Below are positions 1-11,294 of a DNA stretch of 64,000 bases, piece by piece. Numbering within the stretch: the stretch's first letter is position 1; each line of letters begins with the position of its first letter. Made by a program: the position numbers and the translations under genes. The stretch comes from Didymella arachidicola (lineage: Eukaryota > Ascomycota > Dothideomycetes > Pleosporales > Didymellaceae), in contig CM049993.1 of NCBI GenBank assembly GCA_016630955.3, positions 806,001 to 870,000 on the forward strand, read 5' to 3'. Below the pieces are notes generated by a model. The model did no database searches. It had not been told where the DNA came from and saw only the letters and a program-made list of their open reading frames with translations.

Positions 1-340
1 GCGCTCGATGCGAAGCTGTTTGCTAGCCAGTGGTCTGAGAGTCACCAGAAATCTGGGGAACGAGAGCTACATCGGAGAGTTGGCCGTAGCGGTAGCCGAC
101 AGGCAGAGGCGCTTGGCCAGAGCTTGGGGCGAGCTGCAGCATCCTTGCCTTAAGTCCGACACCAGCGATAATTTTCTGGCACGCGCTGTGAAGACGCGTT
201 GGAACCAGACCGTAGAGCGTGACGCCTCAGCACTACCGCCTCAGCACTGACAGCTGCCAACCAGGCTTGGGACTGCATGACGCAGCGATAGACACCTCTT
301 CTCGCCGTAAACGTCTCCGACCGGTGGCCCACGCCTGAGT
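1..340. other. Upstream flank, no gene seen
   Basis: This is mixed-composition sequence ahead of GEP3. An 80-codon open frame on the + strand and its antisense counterpart show no recognisable motif, and no tRNA-like or repeat structure was seen. It probably holds the GEP3 promoter and leader, possibly with the edge of a gene lying outside the window. Confidence 0.5.
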
Positions 341-2614
341 ATGCGCCCTGCCCTGCGACACGCCCGGACGCTGCTGAACCACGATGCGCTGCAGGCCTCG
401 ATCCCGGCGTTCCTATGTCCTGCCCTGCTGAGACCTGCCGGCCAGGCGCCTCGCCGCTATGCGAGGCCCGCACAGCGCTTCTCAACGTTCGGGCGAGCGC
501 AGCACGAGGCCTCAGCAGCCCTCGCTTCCACCGGTGCCAGCGACAGCGAACCCCCGAACGCGCCCCCCCGCAGCACCCAGCAAGAGCACAGATCGCTGCC
601 AAGAGCATGTCCTGGATGCGGCGCGCCATCGCAGCTGTATGACAAGAAGGAGGCGGGCTTCTACAACGTCGACAGGGGCGCAGTGCGCGCGTACCTGAAC
701 TGGAACCCTGCCAAGGCCCAGCAAGCTACGCAGGAAGACGACGTCTACTCGAGAGCGCTGAAGGATGCAGACCCCGAGCTGCTGAAGGAGCTGGGCGTGC
801 TCGACACACCCACAGTCACCGAGGCGCTGTCTCCAGACACGCCCGTATGCGACCGCTGCCACAACCTGATACACCACAGCGTAGGCACGCCGATACACCA
901 TCCGACCGTCGAGTCGATCCAGGCGACCATCTCCGAGTCGCCCCACCGCCGCAACCACATCTACCACGTCGTCGACGCCGCCGACTTTCCCCTCTCCATC
1001 ATCCCCAATCTCCAGTCATCACTGCGCATACCCAAGCTGCGGACACAAAACCGTCGAGCAAAGCACAAGGGATGGGTAGCAAACGACCGCATCGCTGAGG
1101 TCAGCTTCATCATCACGAGGGCAGATCTGCTGGCGCCGAAGAAGGAGCAGGTAGACACACTCATGCCATACATCACAGAGGTGCTCCGTGATGCGCTGGG
1201 TCGAGACAACAACAAAGCCCGCCTTGGAAACGTGCGACTCGTCAGTGCAAAGCGCGGGTGGTGGACAAAGCAGGTGAAAGAGGACATTTGGGACCGCGGC
1301 GGCGCAGGCTGGATGGTCGGCAAAGTCAACGTCGGCAAATCCAACCTGTTCGAAGCTGTGTTCCCCAAAGGACGAGGAGCTGACTACCAAGACGTCCGGA
1401 AGATTCGCAGCGCCGCCGAGCGTGAGGCCATGATGAACGCCGCCCAGTCGCTCGAAGACCTCACACGCGTCCAGAAACAGCTTGCAGACGAAGACGCCGA
1501 GGTGGAGCGCTACAACAACCGCCCAAACGTGCACATCCACCAGCCACCACGAGCCCTCGACCGCGATCCAGAAGAAGAGGACGAAGAAGAGGACCCCGAC
1601 GCCCTCCTCCCGCCACCACAGCCATACACACCCTACCCCGTCCTCCCCATCGCCTCCTCCCTCCCCGGGACAACCGCCTCCCCAATCCGCATCCCCTTTG
1701 GCAAAAACCGCGGCGAACTCGTCGACCTCCCCGGCCTAGCACGCACATCCCCCGGGCTAGAAACCTTTGTCCTCCCCGCGCACCACCAATCCCTCACCAT
1801 GACCTCCCGCCTTAACGCCGAGCGCCTCTCCCTCAAACCCGGCCAATCCCTCATCCTCGGCGGCGGCCTCATCCGCATCACCCCCCTCCACCCCTCCACC
1901 ACCTTCCTCGCCTACTCCTTCACACCCCTCCACGCACACATAACCCGCACCGAAAAAGCAGCCGCATATCAAACCCAGACCTCAGACCGCACCCTCCAAG
2001 TCCCCCCCATCCTCGCCCCCAACGTCGGCAGCAAAATGCACTCCGCAGGCACGTTTCTGCTGAAATGGGACGTGACAAAGAAACTCGCCGGGCCCCTGAC
2101 TAGCTCCGTCGCCGGCAAAATGAAGCCTGAAAACCTGCCCTTTCGCATCTGGAGCCTGGATGTGCTGGTTGAGGGCGTGGGCTGGGTCGAAGTCAGCGCC
2201 CAGACACGGAGGCCGCAGGGCTGGAAGCCGGTGGGGGTGCGGAAGAAGGATCCGAATCATGCGCAGCACGCGCGAGAAAAGCGGTTGCAAGAGGACAAAG
2301 AATACAAAGATCGCAAGTTCGCCGCTATCAAGCGGGCCGAGGCCGCGGGGGACGATGTGGATGATGCGCTGAGTCGGGAGCTTGGCGCGACTACGCAGAG
2401 CGACGGCGATGACATGGCCGAGTGGCAGGACGAGTACCCTTCGATTGAAGTCTTTTCGCCGCTGGGCAAGTTTGTCGGCGTCAGGAGGCCCATGTGTGCG
2501 TCTACGGTGATGGGGCCGAAGCAGGTTAGTAGTCGGGAGAGGGTGGCGAGGCCGCGGAGGAGTATGCGCAGTGTCAAGGCGCAGAGGAAGCCTGGCGGAT
2601 CAAGCGGACCGTGA
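341..2614 (+). CDS. GEP3: Gep3/YqeH-type circularly permuted mitochondrial GTPase
   Basis: A single 757-codon exon. The N-terminus is rich in Arg, Ala and Ser, as in a mitochondrial presequence. A zinc-ribbon follows, with CxxC pairs at about C90/C93 and C170/C173 (CDRCHNLIHH). The GTPase motifs are in permuted order: a G4-like TRAD near 259, SAK (G5) near 302, GKVNVGKS (G1) at 327-334 and DLPG (G3) near 462. That order is the hallmark of the YqeH/Gep3 (MTG3) family, which works in mitochondrial small-subunit ribosome biogenesis and interacts genetically with prohibitins. An acidic, Pro-rich insert lies around 405-430 between G1 and G3. G4 reads TRAD instead of NKxD. Synonymous sites change from C-rich to G-rich near the 3' end. 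It converges on MNN11 with only about 213 bp between the stops. Confidence 0.88.
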   Translation: MRPALRHARTLLNHDALQASIPAFLCPALLRPAGQAPRRYARPAQRFSTFGRAQHEASAALASTGASDSEPPNAPPRSTQQEHRSLPRACPGCGAPSQLYDKKEAGFYNVDRGAVRAYLNWNPAKAQQATQEDDVYSRALKDADPELLKELGVLDTPTVTEALSPDTPVCDRCHNLIHHSVGTPIHHPTVESIQATISESPHRRNHIYHVVDAADFPLSIIPNLQSSLRIPKLRTQNRRAKHKGWVANDRIAEVSFIITRADLLAPKKEQVDTLMPYITEVLRDALGRDNNKARLGNVRLVSAKRGWWTKQVKEDIWDRGGAGWMVGKVNVGKSNLFEAVFPKGRGADYQDVRKIRSAAEREAMMNAAQSLEDLTRVQKQLADEDAEVERYNNRPNVHIHQPPRALDRDPEEEDEEEDPDALLPPPQPYTPYPVLPIASSLPGTTASPIRIPFGKNRGELVDLPGLARTSPGLETFVLPAHHQSLTMTSRLNAERLSLKPGQSLILGGGLIRITPLHPSTTFLAYSFTPLHAHITRTEKAAAYQTQTSDRTLQVPPILAPNVGSKMHSAGTFLLKWDVTKKLAGPLTSSVAGKMKPENLPFRIWSLDVLVEGVGWVEVSAQTRRPQGWKPVGVRKKDPNHAQHAREKRLQEDKEYKDRKFAAIKRAEAAGDDVDDALSRELGATTQSDGDDMAEWQDEYPSIEVFSPLGKFVGVRRPMCASTVMGPKQVSSRERVARPRRSMRSVKAQRKPGGSSGP

Positions 2615-2827
2615 TGTGGTGTACGATACGATGCAAAGCTGGCATTGCAGACAATGGTGGAATGAAAACGCGCGGGGGATTCGATAAGTGTACAATACTT
2701 CTACTCCACCCATACATGCAACCCTTCGCAGCGGGCCGTGTTCGCAACCCAAGATCCAACGCCATACGCCTTGCCTTCGCGCCTCTATGCAACCCCCCTC
2801 CCCCCCCCTATACACTGCTACAGCACC

Positions 2828-3874
2828 CTAATACCCCTGTTTCTTCCTCTCCAACACCTCGAAAAACGCCTTCTGCTCCTCACCGCAACTCCTTCCTTCC
2901 CTCTCGCACCCAGGGAAACTCGCCACCAAATCACCCTCCTTGTACTGTCCCCCCTCGGCGTTCGGACCGGAGACATACGCATTGAGCAGCGACTGCGGGA
3001 CCATTGCGAGTTTGGCCAGGATCGTGCCGTGCCACCTGATTAACTATTAGTAAGTCCGGGGTTTCTACTGCCGATGGAAGGGTAGGGACTCGACTCACTG
3101 CACGATATGCTCCAGGGCATGCGCCTCCGCCTTCTGAAAGTTGTAGCTGCGGTAGATGGGATCGAACCACGCGTCGAGGAAGAACTTGGCCCACTCGCCG
3201 TTGCGCACCACGAAGCTGGTGTCGCTGAGTCCGTCCTTGTCCTGCGTGACGATGAAGTCGATGCGTTCGCCTTTGAGGTTGCTGAAAGTTTTGATCACGC
3301 TGTCCGGCGGGACCACAGGGGCGTTGGTGATCATGTGCTTCTCGATGATGGTGGGGTTGAGGAGGTGCGAGGTGAGGGGGAGATCGGGAGCCATGATCAG
3401 CGCGCTGCTGTCGAGGTACCAGAAGAACGTGCTGCCGGGGTGAAGGGTCATGGCGTGGCGGAGCGCGGGGACACGGGCCCAGCTCGCCGGGGCGTTGTTG
3501 AGCGGGTATTGTGAGGGGGAGGGGAAGTGGGTGAGGTAGCCGTGTTTCTTTGCGTAGTCCTCTCTGTTGGCTTTGATCTTGGCTGTCCAGGCGGGGTTCG
3601 CGCTAGGGTCGAGTACCGTGACGATTACGACGGGCGCGCCGCTGCCCACGGGGACTTTTGGTATGTGGGCCAGTGGCGTAGGGTGTGAGGAGGAGCCGCC
3701 TATTATGCCCAGCAGCCACAGCAATGTGAGGAAGCCCAGCACGGCGCCGGCGAGACGGGGTTTGCTTCGCAGCAGGTTCCGCAGTGCGGGGGGGACTCGC
3801 GAGGACCATGTGTTCTGGCGCGCGGCGTAGGGCGGCGGCCGCGACGTCTTGCGCGGTGGCATGGCGAAGTGCAT
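2828..3874 (-). CDS. MNN11: Alpha-1,6-mannosyltransferase, GT34 (Mnn11/Mnn10 family)
   Basis: Two exons, 3099-3874 and 2828-3035, are joined across a 63-nt intron with GTGAGT donor, TACTAAT branch site and CAG acceptor. The product is about 327 aa: a short Arg/Pro-rich cytoplasmic tail starting MHFAMPPRK, one signal-anchor segment near residues 43-60, and a luminal GT34 domain. WYLDSSALIM carries the family's metal/nucleotide-sugar acidic motif region. Exon 2 restores HIVQ-WHGTILAKLAMVPQ and a Cys-containing tail typical of Mnn10/Mnn11. The family belongs to Golgi mannan polymerase II, which extends the alpha-1,6 backbone of cell-wall N-glycans. The start at 3874 fits the family N-terminus; a second ATG lies 12 nt in. 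The gene is divergent from phosphomannose isomerase. It could be MNN10 instead of MNN11. Confidence 0.85.
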
Positions 3875-4784
3875 GGCTGGTGACGGTGTGGGGCCAGGAG
3901 GCCTCGTGGTCGAGGGCGTTGAACGAGCGTCGCAGTGGGAGGGAGTCGAGGGCTTGCGTTGCGTGGAGCTAAAGGACCATGTCGGACTGCGACTGATCGG
4001 TGTGGTCGGGGAACAATCAATTGACTTGTCTTACGGCCGGCCAGATGACATGTGTTGCGGGATACTCCCTAAGGACAAATTGTGGAAGTGCCTAGCGGCG
4101 GGAACCCTTGCGTCGACCGACCCCGAGGATGCGGTGCTAGCGCGGTTCAGTGCGGTGCTCGCGAGCTGCCGATATATTTGGACGAGCCTTGCTCCTGCTC
4201 TCTGCAGCTCAGACTGTGGTGGCTCGAAATCTGCACATGTTGAAGTTCGGCCTGGGTGTTCAGAGTTCATCGACTCAACGTCTTGGACCGCTGATAGCCT
4301 CCGCCGACCCCTTTACAACGCCGGCAGCATCAATACCTAGACAGGGCACTCAGCCCTATACGGTCCAAGTTCTCAACGAGATGCGTGTAATGCAATTGAG
4401 TGCTGACGGCCGCTCAATCAGCCTCGTACGCCACTCAGCCTCGCACACTCTCTGGCGCTGCCAAGACTGAGGATGCAGAACGCGATTCCCATGACCCACG
4501 GCTGACGGGAGATCATCCACGGTCCACTCAACGCCCCTACCGGATGGCGGCGCTCAAACATTCAGAGTCTTCACCCAACGTCACTTGTCGCGTGGTATTC
4601 GCGACGTGGCTCCTACGCAGCTTAGAAATAGACATAGGGTCCGCAATGACGTCGCCGAATTGTCACCACCATGCGCTTGAGAGAAGAGCATATATGAGCG
4701 CCATTCCAACGCCTTCTTCCTCAATCACGATACCCATATCTTGTGTCTGATACCCAATTCTAGCCCTCCCGCACAAAATTCATA
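3875..4784. promoter_or_regulatory. Divergent promoter region between MNN11 and phosphomannose isomerase
   Basis: A 910-bp gap separates the start codons of two genes transcribed away from each other, so it must hold both promoters. A TATATG-like stretch at about 4691-4696 lies roughly 90 bp before the isomerase start. No convincing gene is present; the open frames of 79-163 codons lack motifs and overlap one another. Confidence 0.5.
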
Positions 4785-6156
4785 ATGGTCAACAAGGTCA
4801 TCCAGCTAAAGTGCGACTGCAATGAGGTATAAAATATCCATTCCTACACTACCACTCCCGATACTCACACTTCACCAGTATCCGTGGGGAAAGAAAGGCC
4901 ATGAGTCCATTGCAGCAACACTGTGCGAGAAGACACCTGGAAACGGCTTCAAAATCGACGAAAACAAGCCATACGCTGAAATGTAAGCGGGGCCCGCGAC
5001 TCTGTGGCCTCTGTTGTCTAACATTCTCAGGTGGATGGGCACATATCCAACACTGCCTTCCCATGTGCTCGAGACCGGCCAAGATCTCCAAGAAGTGCTC
5101 GACAAGCATTCGCAAGAGCTCATTGGAGACAAGGTCATCAACAAATTTGGTCACTCAAAGCTGCCATACCTTCCGAAAGTCCTCTCGATATCCAAAGCTC
5201 TTCCCCTGCAGCTGCATCCGGTATGTCTGCTCGCGTAGAAAGCCTACCTCTTGCTCACCGTCTTGCAGAACAAAGATCTCGCCGCGAAGCTCCACAAGAA
5301 AGATCCCGATCAATTCACGGACTCGAACCATAAGCCCGAGATCGCACTCGCCCTTGGCCCATTCGAAGCATTTGTTGGCTTCAAGCCGCTCGAGTCGATT
5401 CAGAAGCTGTTCGAGCTCGAGCCTCTGCAGAAGTTTCTCCCCAAGGTCAAAAAGCCAGAGTTCGACGACCAGACCCTGAAGCACGTCGTGGAGAGGCTGC
5501 TGAAGGCGTCTGAGGATGATGTGAAGAGTACAAACAAGGCCCTCCTGGGTCTGCCCAGGGACAAGTTCGGCAAGGAGACATACATTCCAGAGCTCATCCC
5601 TCGTCTCTCAGAACAGTATGACATTGAGGACAATGGTATTCTGGTTGCACTCCTCACCATGAACTATTTGCAGCTCAACGAAGGCGACAGCATCTACATC
5701 CCAGCCGACGGTATCCACGCCTACCTTTCTGGAGACATTATCGAGTGCATGGCGCGATCTGACAACGTCCTCAACACCGGTTTCTGCCCCCGCGCTGACC
5801 GTAACAACGTTGACACCTTCGTCAGCTGTCTGACCTTCAGCCCCCACAACACAAGCGAGGCGCTTCTGAAGCCTCGTAGCTTCGACGGCAGCTCGAACGG
5901 AAAGACCCAGATCTACGCTCCACCCCTGAGCGAGTTCAACATGCTGGTGACATCTCTGAACGACGGCGAGAGCGACAAGATCCGCGCGATCGAAGGTCCC
6001 AGCATTATGATCGTGACTGAGGGCGAGGGTACGCTGAAGGCCGACGGCAAGCAGCACAAGCTGAGCGTAGGCTACATCTTCTTTATCGGTCAGGGCACCG
6101 AGTTGGAGTTCTCGGCGACAAAGAAGCTGAAGGCCTTTACTGCTCATGCGGAGTAA
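4785..6156 (+). CDS. PMI1: Mannose-6-phosphate isomerase (type I PMI)
   Basis: Four exons (4785-4826, 4879-4982, 5031-5220, 5269-6156) give 407 aa. The introns are 48-52 nt with GTAT/GTAAGC/GTATGT donors and AG acceptors, and all junctions keep frame. The enzyme interconverts fructose-6-P and mannose-6-P, the entry to GDP-mannose for glycosylation and wall mannan. Zinc ligands expected from fungal PMI are visible: Q109 and H111 in LQLHP, E136 in HKPE, and H262 in PADGIHAYLSGD. The C-terminal cupin half (roughly 320-407) is complete, and the length matches the family. The N-terminal ORF segments are broken only by introns. It faces away from MNN11, a consumer of the same sugar pathway. Confidence 0.95.
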
Positions 6157-6603
6157 GCGGCAGACGTAAGCACGTGGTCCTTGAGGCTGAGTCCGTGGAG
6201 CGGACATGACATTACGACCGATTGGAGGACTTGCGACTACCAAGACTTTCTCCGCACGCCGTAGATACGAGATGTACATAACGAATCCTGAACAGACTGT
6301 ATTCGTGGTCTAAAAGCGAGGCTGCGGATCCGACGTTGCCGTCCCCCACATGATCCTTGCTCTCCCCGCACTCCATGCAGTTTACCTGCGTTCCCCGCGA
6401 CGGAAGCTATAAAACCCAAGACCCGAGCTCGGGATTGTTTGTTTACGGGGAGTATTACAGCTCGAACGACCAAGTGCTGCTCAATTGATCCCAATGGCGA
6501 CGGCGTAGCAAGTTGACGACATTCTATCCACCTCGATAACCTCTCGCAATCGAAATCAGTCGGTGCGGATTGCGCTGTATCTATTGGAATCAACGCTGAC
6601 ACT
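6157..6603. other. Intergenic, PMI terminator and F-box gene promoter
   Basis: About 450 bp lie between two genes on the same strand. A TATAAAA-like run near 6409-6415 lies about 190 bp before the downstream ATG. No coding or RNA signature was seen. Confidence 0.4.
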
Positions 6604-8124
6604 ATGCAGTTACTGAGAACTTCCGTCATGGCCTTACCATTGCGCAAAAAAGATTCAATGGAGGCTAGTGTCGAGACACCGCTGTCCACGGAGCCTTCAA
6701 GCCCTCGACCTGATGCACTTCGACCCAACCAAAAAGCTAGCCTGACATCTCTCCCGCCCTCTGTCCGTAACATGATCTACAAATATGCACTCGATACTGA
6801 GCTTGTCAACACGGGTCTGTCAAATGTGTCCTACACGCATTCTCTCGACAACGCCACGGGTATCTTGAAGTTCAAGGCCTCGAGGCCGCCCTTTCCCGTC
6901 GAGAGCAGTCTGTTCTACGTATCCAAGCTCATCAGCGCCGAGGCTCTTCGCTTCTTCTATTCTTCGAACCTCTTCGTGCGCCTCAGCCTCTTCACCTCGG
7001 ATGCTCGTCACGCAAAGACCATGCTCATCGACTCCGGGCTTCTGTTCGTCGCACCCCCAGTTTCGACAGTCGAGGCTAGCACGCAGCACGCACTCGACAT
7101 ACAGCTTATTGAAAAAGACAGCGAGAAGAGGAGAGCAGCTGTCATGTTCCCCGCCCAATACCTACCCCGTCTAATCAACTTCCTGCGCTCCGCCGGCGAA
7201 GTAACGAAGAGTTGGGGCAGCACTCGGGCCCTCCACCTCGCCATCCTAAACAGCTACTCATTCCCGACATCCCGCCTGCAAGGCGATCTCCTCGAACCTT
7301 TCCGTGTCCTGAAGGGCTTCTCATCCGTCACCATCTCCCCAACCCACACACTCCCACACTACACCTCCGGTCTCAGCACCTCCCTCACAGCGCAAACATT
7401 CACCGTCCAGCACTGGCTCTCCACCATAACCTCCCTCGCCGACCTCAGCGACGCCGCACGCAGCACCACCACCCCCGACTACCCCCTCAGCACCGAATAC
7501 GCCCAATCCGCCATCATCGCACTAACCCACGGCTTCCTCACCAACGCCGAAGCAATCCACAACCCCTCCCACGCCGAATCCACATTCAAATCCATCCAGC
7601 GCCTCCGCTGGCGCACCGAACTCAGCCTCGGCACCGCCCTCTCCCTCCCCCACAAACCCCTCTGCACCCACAAAGCCTGGCTCAGCGACCCTTCCACCCC
7701 CCTCCCCCGCCGCCGCGCCGCAGCCGCGGACCTCCTCCGCGCCGAATCCAGCATCGAACGAGCCCTCAGCCTCGCAACCGATTCCCCGAGTCCGGCCCAA
7801 AATCCCTGGTTTAGAACGCTGCCTGTGGAGCTGATTCCGCCGAACAAGGCGGAGTGGTTTACGGAGCAGGAGCGCGCGCAGACGTGGTATGCGCTGGGGG
7901 TTGTGCATTGTGCTCTTGGGGAGTATTTGTTTGCAGCGGGGGCGTTTGAGAGGGCGTTGGGGATGTGGGGAGGTGAGGGGGTGGTGGTGGTGGAGCGGGC
8001 GTTTGAGGAGGCGAGGAAGGGGGTGGAGAGGGAGAGGGAGGGGATGGTTAGGGGGGAGGTGAGGCCTGGGAGTGGGTTGAGGAGGGCTGCGAGGGTGGCG
8101 AGGATGGGTGGGGAGGAGGAGTAG
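6604..8124 (+). CDS. F-box-like (2EXR-type) fungal protein with helical C-terminus
   Basis: A single 506-codon exon. The segment LPPSVRNMIYKYAL at about residues 49-62 matches the short F-box-like motif (LPxEIRNxIYxYAL) that opens many lineage-expanded proteins of Dothideomycetes. It is followed by the usual FYVSKLISAEALRFFYSSN helix. The C-terminal third (TWYALGVVHCALGEYLFAAGAFERALGMW) resembles one TPR hairpin. In-frame ATGs at codons 1, 9 and 19 leave the start uncertain. If it acts as an F-box protein it would recruit substrates to an SCF ubiquitin ligase, but this is inferred from a short motif. Codons are C-rich up to about 7800 and then strongly G-rich to the stop. It ends 75 bp from the convergent P450. 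Confidence 0.75.
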   Translation: MQLLRTSVMALPLRKKDSMEASVETPLSTEPSSPRPDALRPNQKASLTSLPPSVRNMIYKYALDTELVNTGLSNVSYTHSLDNATGILKFKASRPPFPVESSLFYVSKLISAEALRFFYSSNLFVRLSLFTSDARHAKTMLIDSGLLFVAPPVSTVEASTQHALDIQLIEKDSEKRRAAVMFPAQYLPRLINFLRSAGEVTKSWGSTRALHLAILNSYSFPTSRLQGDLLEPFRVLKGFSSVTISPTHTLPHYTSGLSTSLTAQTFTVQHWLSTITSLADLSDAARSTTTPDYPLSTEYAQSAIIALTHGFLTNAEAIHNPSHAESTFKSIQRLRWRTELSLGTALSLPHKPLCTHKAWLSDPSTPLPRRRAAAADLLRAESSIERALSLATDSPSPAQNPWFRTLPVELIPPNKAEWFTEQERAQTWYALGVVHCALGEYLFAAGAFERALGMWGGEGVVVVERAFEEARKGVEREREGMVRGEVRPGSGLRRAARVARMGGEEE

Positions 8125-8199
8125 AGTAGGGGGTTGCGGCTATGTGTGTGGAAGAGTCCGTGGACAAATGCATGGTCTTCTTCCATTCTCGTTGCTTCC

Positions 8200-9773
8200 T
8201 CATTGCCTAGGCAGAAGACCGATTTTACATCCGTTGAGCCCAGTGCAGGTAATACTAAACTTCTCCCGCCAGTCCGCCCCATCCCTCCTCTCGATGTCGA
8301 AGTTTTGTAACAATCTAACGACTACATACATGGCCTCTGTCAGCGCAAAGTTCTGCCCAATACACACCCGCGGCCCCCCAGAAAACGGCACAAACGCCCA
8401 CCCCGGTCGAAACCCCGGCTCGAGCCATCTCTCCGGCCGAAACACATCCGCGTCAGCACCGAAGAGGTCGCCGCGCCGCTGCATACTGTGCATGTGCCAT
8501 ACGACATAGCTCCCCTTGGGCACAACGACGGGGCTTGTTTCGTCGGCGCCGCCGCCGCGCGGGAGGATCGTGTCGACGAGCGCCTCGCGGGAGTTGACGG
8601 GGACAATGGGGTACAGTCTCTGGCTCTCATTGACAATCGCGCGAAGGTACTTCATGTCTTTGAGCTGCGCGTAGGTCGGGAGCTGGGTGCCGAGTGTATT
8701 GGTGATTTCGGTGCGAAGGGATGCGAGGACGGCGGGGTGGCGCGGGAGCTCCCATATGATGTTGCTTAGGAGCGCCGCGACGGTGTCGCGGCCAGCGAGG
8801 AGGATGTTGAGCAGCTCGGAGCGGATGGTGGTGCGGTTGGGCGTGGCTTCGAGTAGGGCGGAGATGAAGTTGTATCGCTGCTTTTTGTCCGACTGGGAGT
8901 CGGTGATGTGTGCGTCGATGACGTGGTCGACGAAGTCTGGGTGTTGTTAGTTCTGATATATCGAGGCGCGGGCTTCTGGAGAGACGAACCTTGCATAATC
9001 TGGACATGCTTCTTCTTGGCGAAGTTGAAGCGGTCAGGGAGGAAGAGGGTTATTGCGCCCCATCTCTTGAATGCTTCGCGCTCGAATGGATTAGATGCGT
9101 AATCGAATGCGTCGCAGAATTCCTTGGCCTCTTTGCTTCCCTCGCCTCTTCCTAGAGCGTCCGTGCTTCGACCGAAGAGCAGATCAGTAGCCATGTCCAT
9201 ACTGAGATCTTGGAGTAGTGGCTGTAGGTCGATCTCGCTACCATCTTGCGGGCATAAGTCGAACAAGCGTTTTGTGTGTTTCTCAAGCAGGGCCGTATCA
9301 CTGACCACGCTCCTCTCGAAACACGGCCGCAGCATCTCGCGAGAGTGCTTCCACGCGGCTCCTTCGTTGACGAAGATCCCCATCCCGAGGTACGAGCTCA
9401 TCTCATTGATGCGCTCCCGGCCTAGACTCCACTTACTGAAGTCCGTGGCAAGCACAGCTTTGACAATCTCCGGGTCTTCTGTCGTGAAGAAATCTGTACC
9501 AAGAACGTAGTGGTGGCGAGTGTGGCACTTGAGCTCAGAGAAGTTGGATTGCATGTACGGTAGCAGCCGATGCTCTTTGATGGCTTTGATCCGTGCCAAC
9601 CAAAAGCGCAGACCAAGAGTAAAGGGTGTTTGGCGCCATTGGGCGGGCTGGCAGCCATGCTGCGCAGCAAAGGCGCGGAGACGGCGTCCAGTGGTGAGGG
9701 AATAGCGAATTCGCCGTGTCAAGTATATGGCAAGAAGCGACAGGACTACGTTGGTAATGGTGAAGATAGCCAT
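8200..9773 (-). CDS. Cytochrome P450, CYP52-like (alkane/fatty-acid hydroxylase type)
   Basis: Exons 8990-9773 and 8200-8936 are joined across a 53-nt intron (GTTCGT..CAG) to give 506 aa, the normal length for a microsomal P450. There is an N-terminal membrane anchor at about 3-20. The I-helix AGRDT is at 309-313, the ExxR motif E365-R368 in NESQRL, and the haem loop PFSGGPRVCIGQ has the cysteine ligand at C453. AGRDT and NSREALVDTILPRGGG are characteristic of the CYP52 clan, whose members omega-hydroxylate alkanes and fatty acids at the endoplasmic reticulum. The substrate cannot be read from sequence. All catalytic motifs are intact. No reductase or alcohol-oxidase gene is adjacent, so it is probably a stand-alone catabolic gene. 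It converges on the F-box-like gene. Confidence 0.9.
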
Positions 9774-11294
9774 GACGGTTTGAAGCGAATAGAGTCGAGA
9801 CTCGAAAGGTGGACTTGACAGTCAGTAGCTAGCTGAACCTCTTGAAAGGTAGTGTAGGAAATGCTACCAGTCCGGAATCGATGATATGGCTCGCATGTCT
9901 TTAGCCAGGTTGCTTTTGAGTCTCGCAGCTGTGATCAGGCAGCCATTTTTGTACCTGTACCATCGGCGAAAGCGGAGCGTAAGCGCCATAAATCGGATCG
10001 CTTCTCCTGCAACCTGTTATCTTTCATATTTGTCGTCGGAGTAAGCAGTGAGCGGTCTTGTGAGATGTCGCGGTTTCCGTACAGATAGGCACGGAGTGGT
10101 AGATTACCCGGTTGAGGAAGGTGAGCTCTCATGACAAGACAGAAATCGGATGCAAGCCTGAGACTTGGCGCGCATCAACACCACGAATATTGTGAACAAA
10201 TATACTTCCCACGCACGCGATTTCACACAAGGCAAAGCAACGAAGTTTTAGCACGTTGCAGCTTGAAATTTAGTCCAGAATGGGCCTATACAGATTACTT
10301 TACTATGGTGGAGTCTTAGTGTTGATGGTTGCCACGCTCGGGCTTGCATCCGGTTTCTGCCTTGTCATGAGAGGTGGGGTCAGGTCGCAGCAAGGCTGCC
10401 ACTTCAACCATGCCTTCTTCGTACCTTATCGATCTGATCTTGGCAGCCTCAACGGATGTATTCCATTTGAAGATGTAAGATTCGGGTTTCTTCTATACCT
10501 CGGATTTGCCAACCTCAAAGCACAAGCTCTGGCTCTCTGACGCCTTGAACGAGACAGCGATGTGCCATTTTTATATTTGTCGAAGTTGAAGCGCGAAAGA
10601 GCCTGAATCAGTGCACTTGTTCTGCGTTTCACTAGTGAAGCAAATGAGAAACCACTTTTCCATTTTGTCCTATACTTGACTTGAAGGGGGAGGGAGAAAA
10701 GGTTTAGAACCAACGCGCTCGCATGCATAATAGCTCATGTCCAATTGATTCTCCAGACAAACCAAAAAGTAGTCGTGACGGGTTCCAGCGTCTACCTTCG
10801 TGCGAGCATGTGAAAGAAGGCCGCATACCGAGCTTCCTAATAGCCATGGCTCGCATTGCACATACGAGGAAACCTAGCTGTCCATTCGCTCGAAACTGAA
10901 CGCCAACCGTGCTTCGAAGAACGTTGGCCAATCTTATCGACCCTTGCTCAAGCACGCGAGTCATGCTGTAATTACAGCGCATTGAAGTCGAAATTGCAGC
11001 GCAAAATTGGGAAGATCAAGGAACAGTGATTCGAACAAGCAAGGGGAGGAAGCTCAGGGAACAAGGCATACAACGCAGTCCTCCCTTGGTACTTGCACAG
11101 GTAGATCGTTCGATCTGTGAGTCTTTGTCGGTGACAGTATTGTTGTACGTTCGTCAAATGTCACATTGGTGCTGAATGACGAGCCAATTCATTGCGAACT
11201 CGGAACCTGCGAAGGGTGATGCGTCGAAAGCCTTCAAAGCACATCGTGAAGAAACGAAAAGCTGAACGCAGAAGCTACGAGCATAGTCAGCTGC
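9774..11294. other. Gene-poor intergenic, 1.5 kb
   Basis: This region holds the P450 promoter and the 3' flank of the unknown gene to the right. An 86-codon frame at 10280-10540 begins with a hydrophobic stretch, but it has no motif and no clear support. No repeats or RNA genes were recognised. Confidence 0.4.

Noticed and set aside
3150..3180. GATCGAACC resembling a tRNA B box
   Set aside because: It lies inside the MNN11 coding exon and has no matching A box or acceptor stem. No other tRNA-like arrangement was found in the window by eye.
10280..10540. 86-codon frame with a hydrophobic N-terminus
   Set aside because: It could be a small secreted or membrane protein, but the length is near chance expectation and the rest shows no cysteine pattern or motif.
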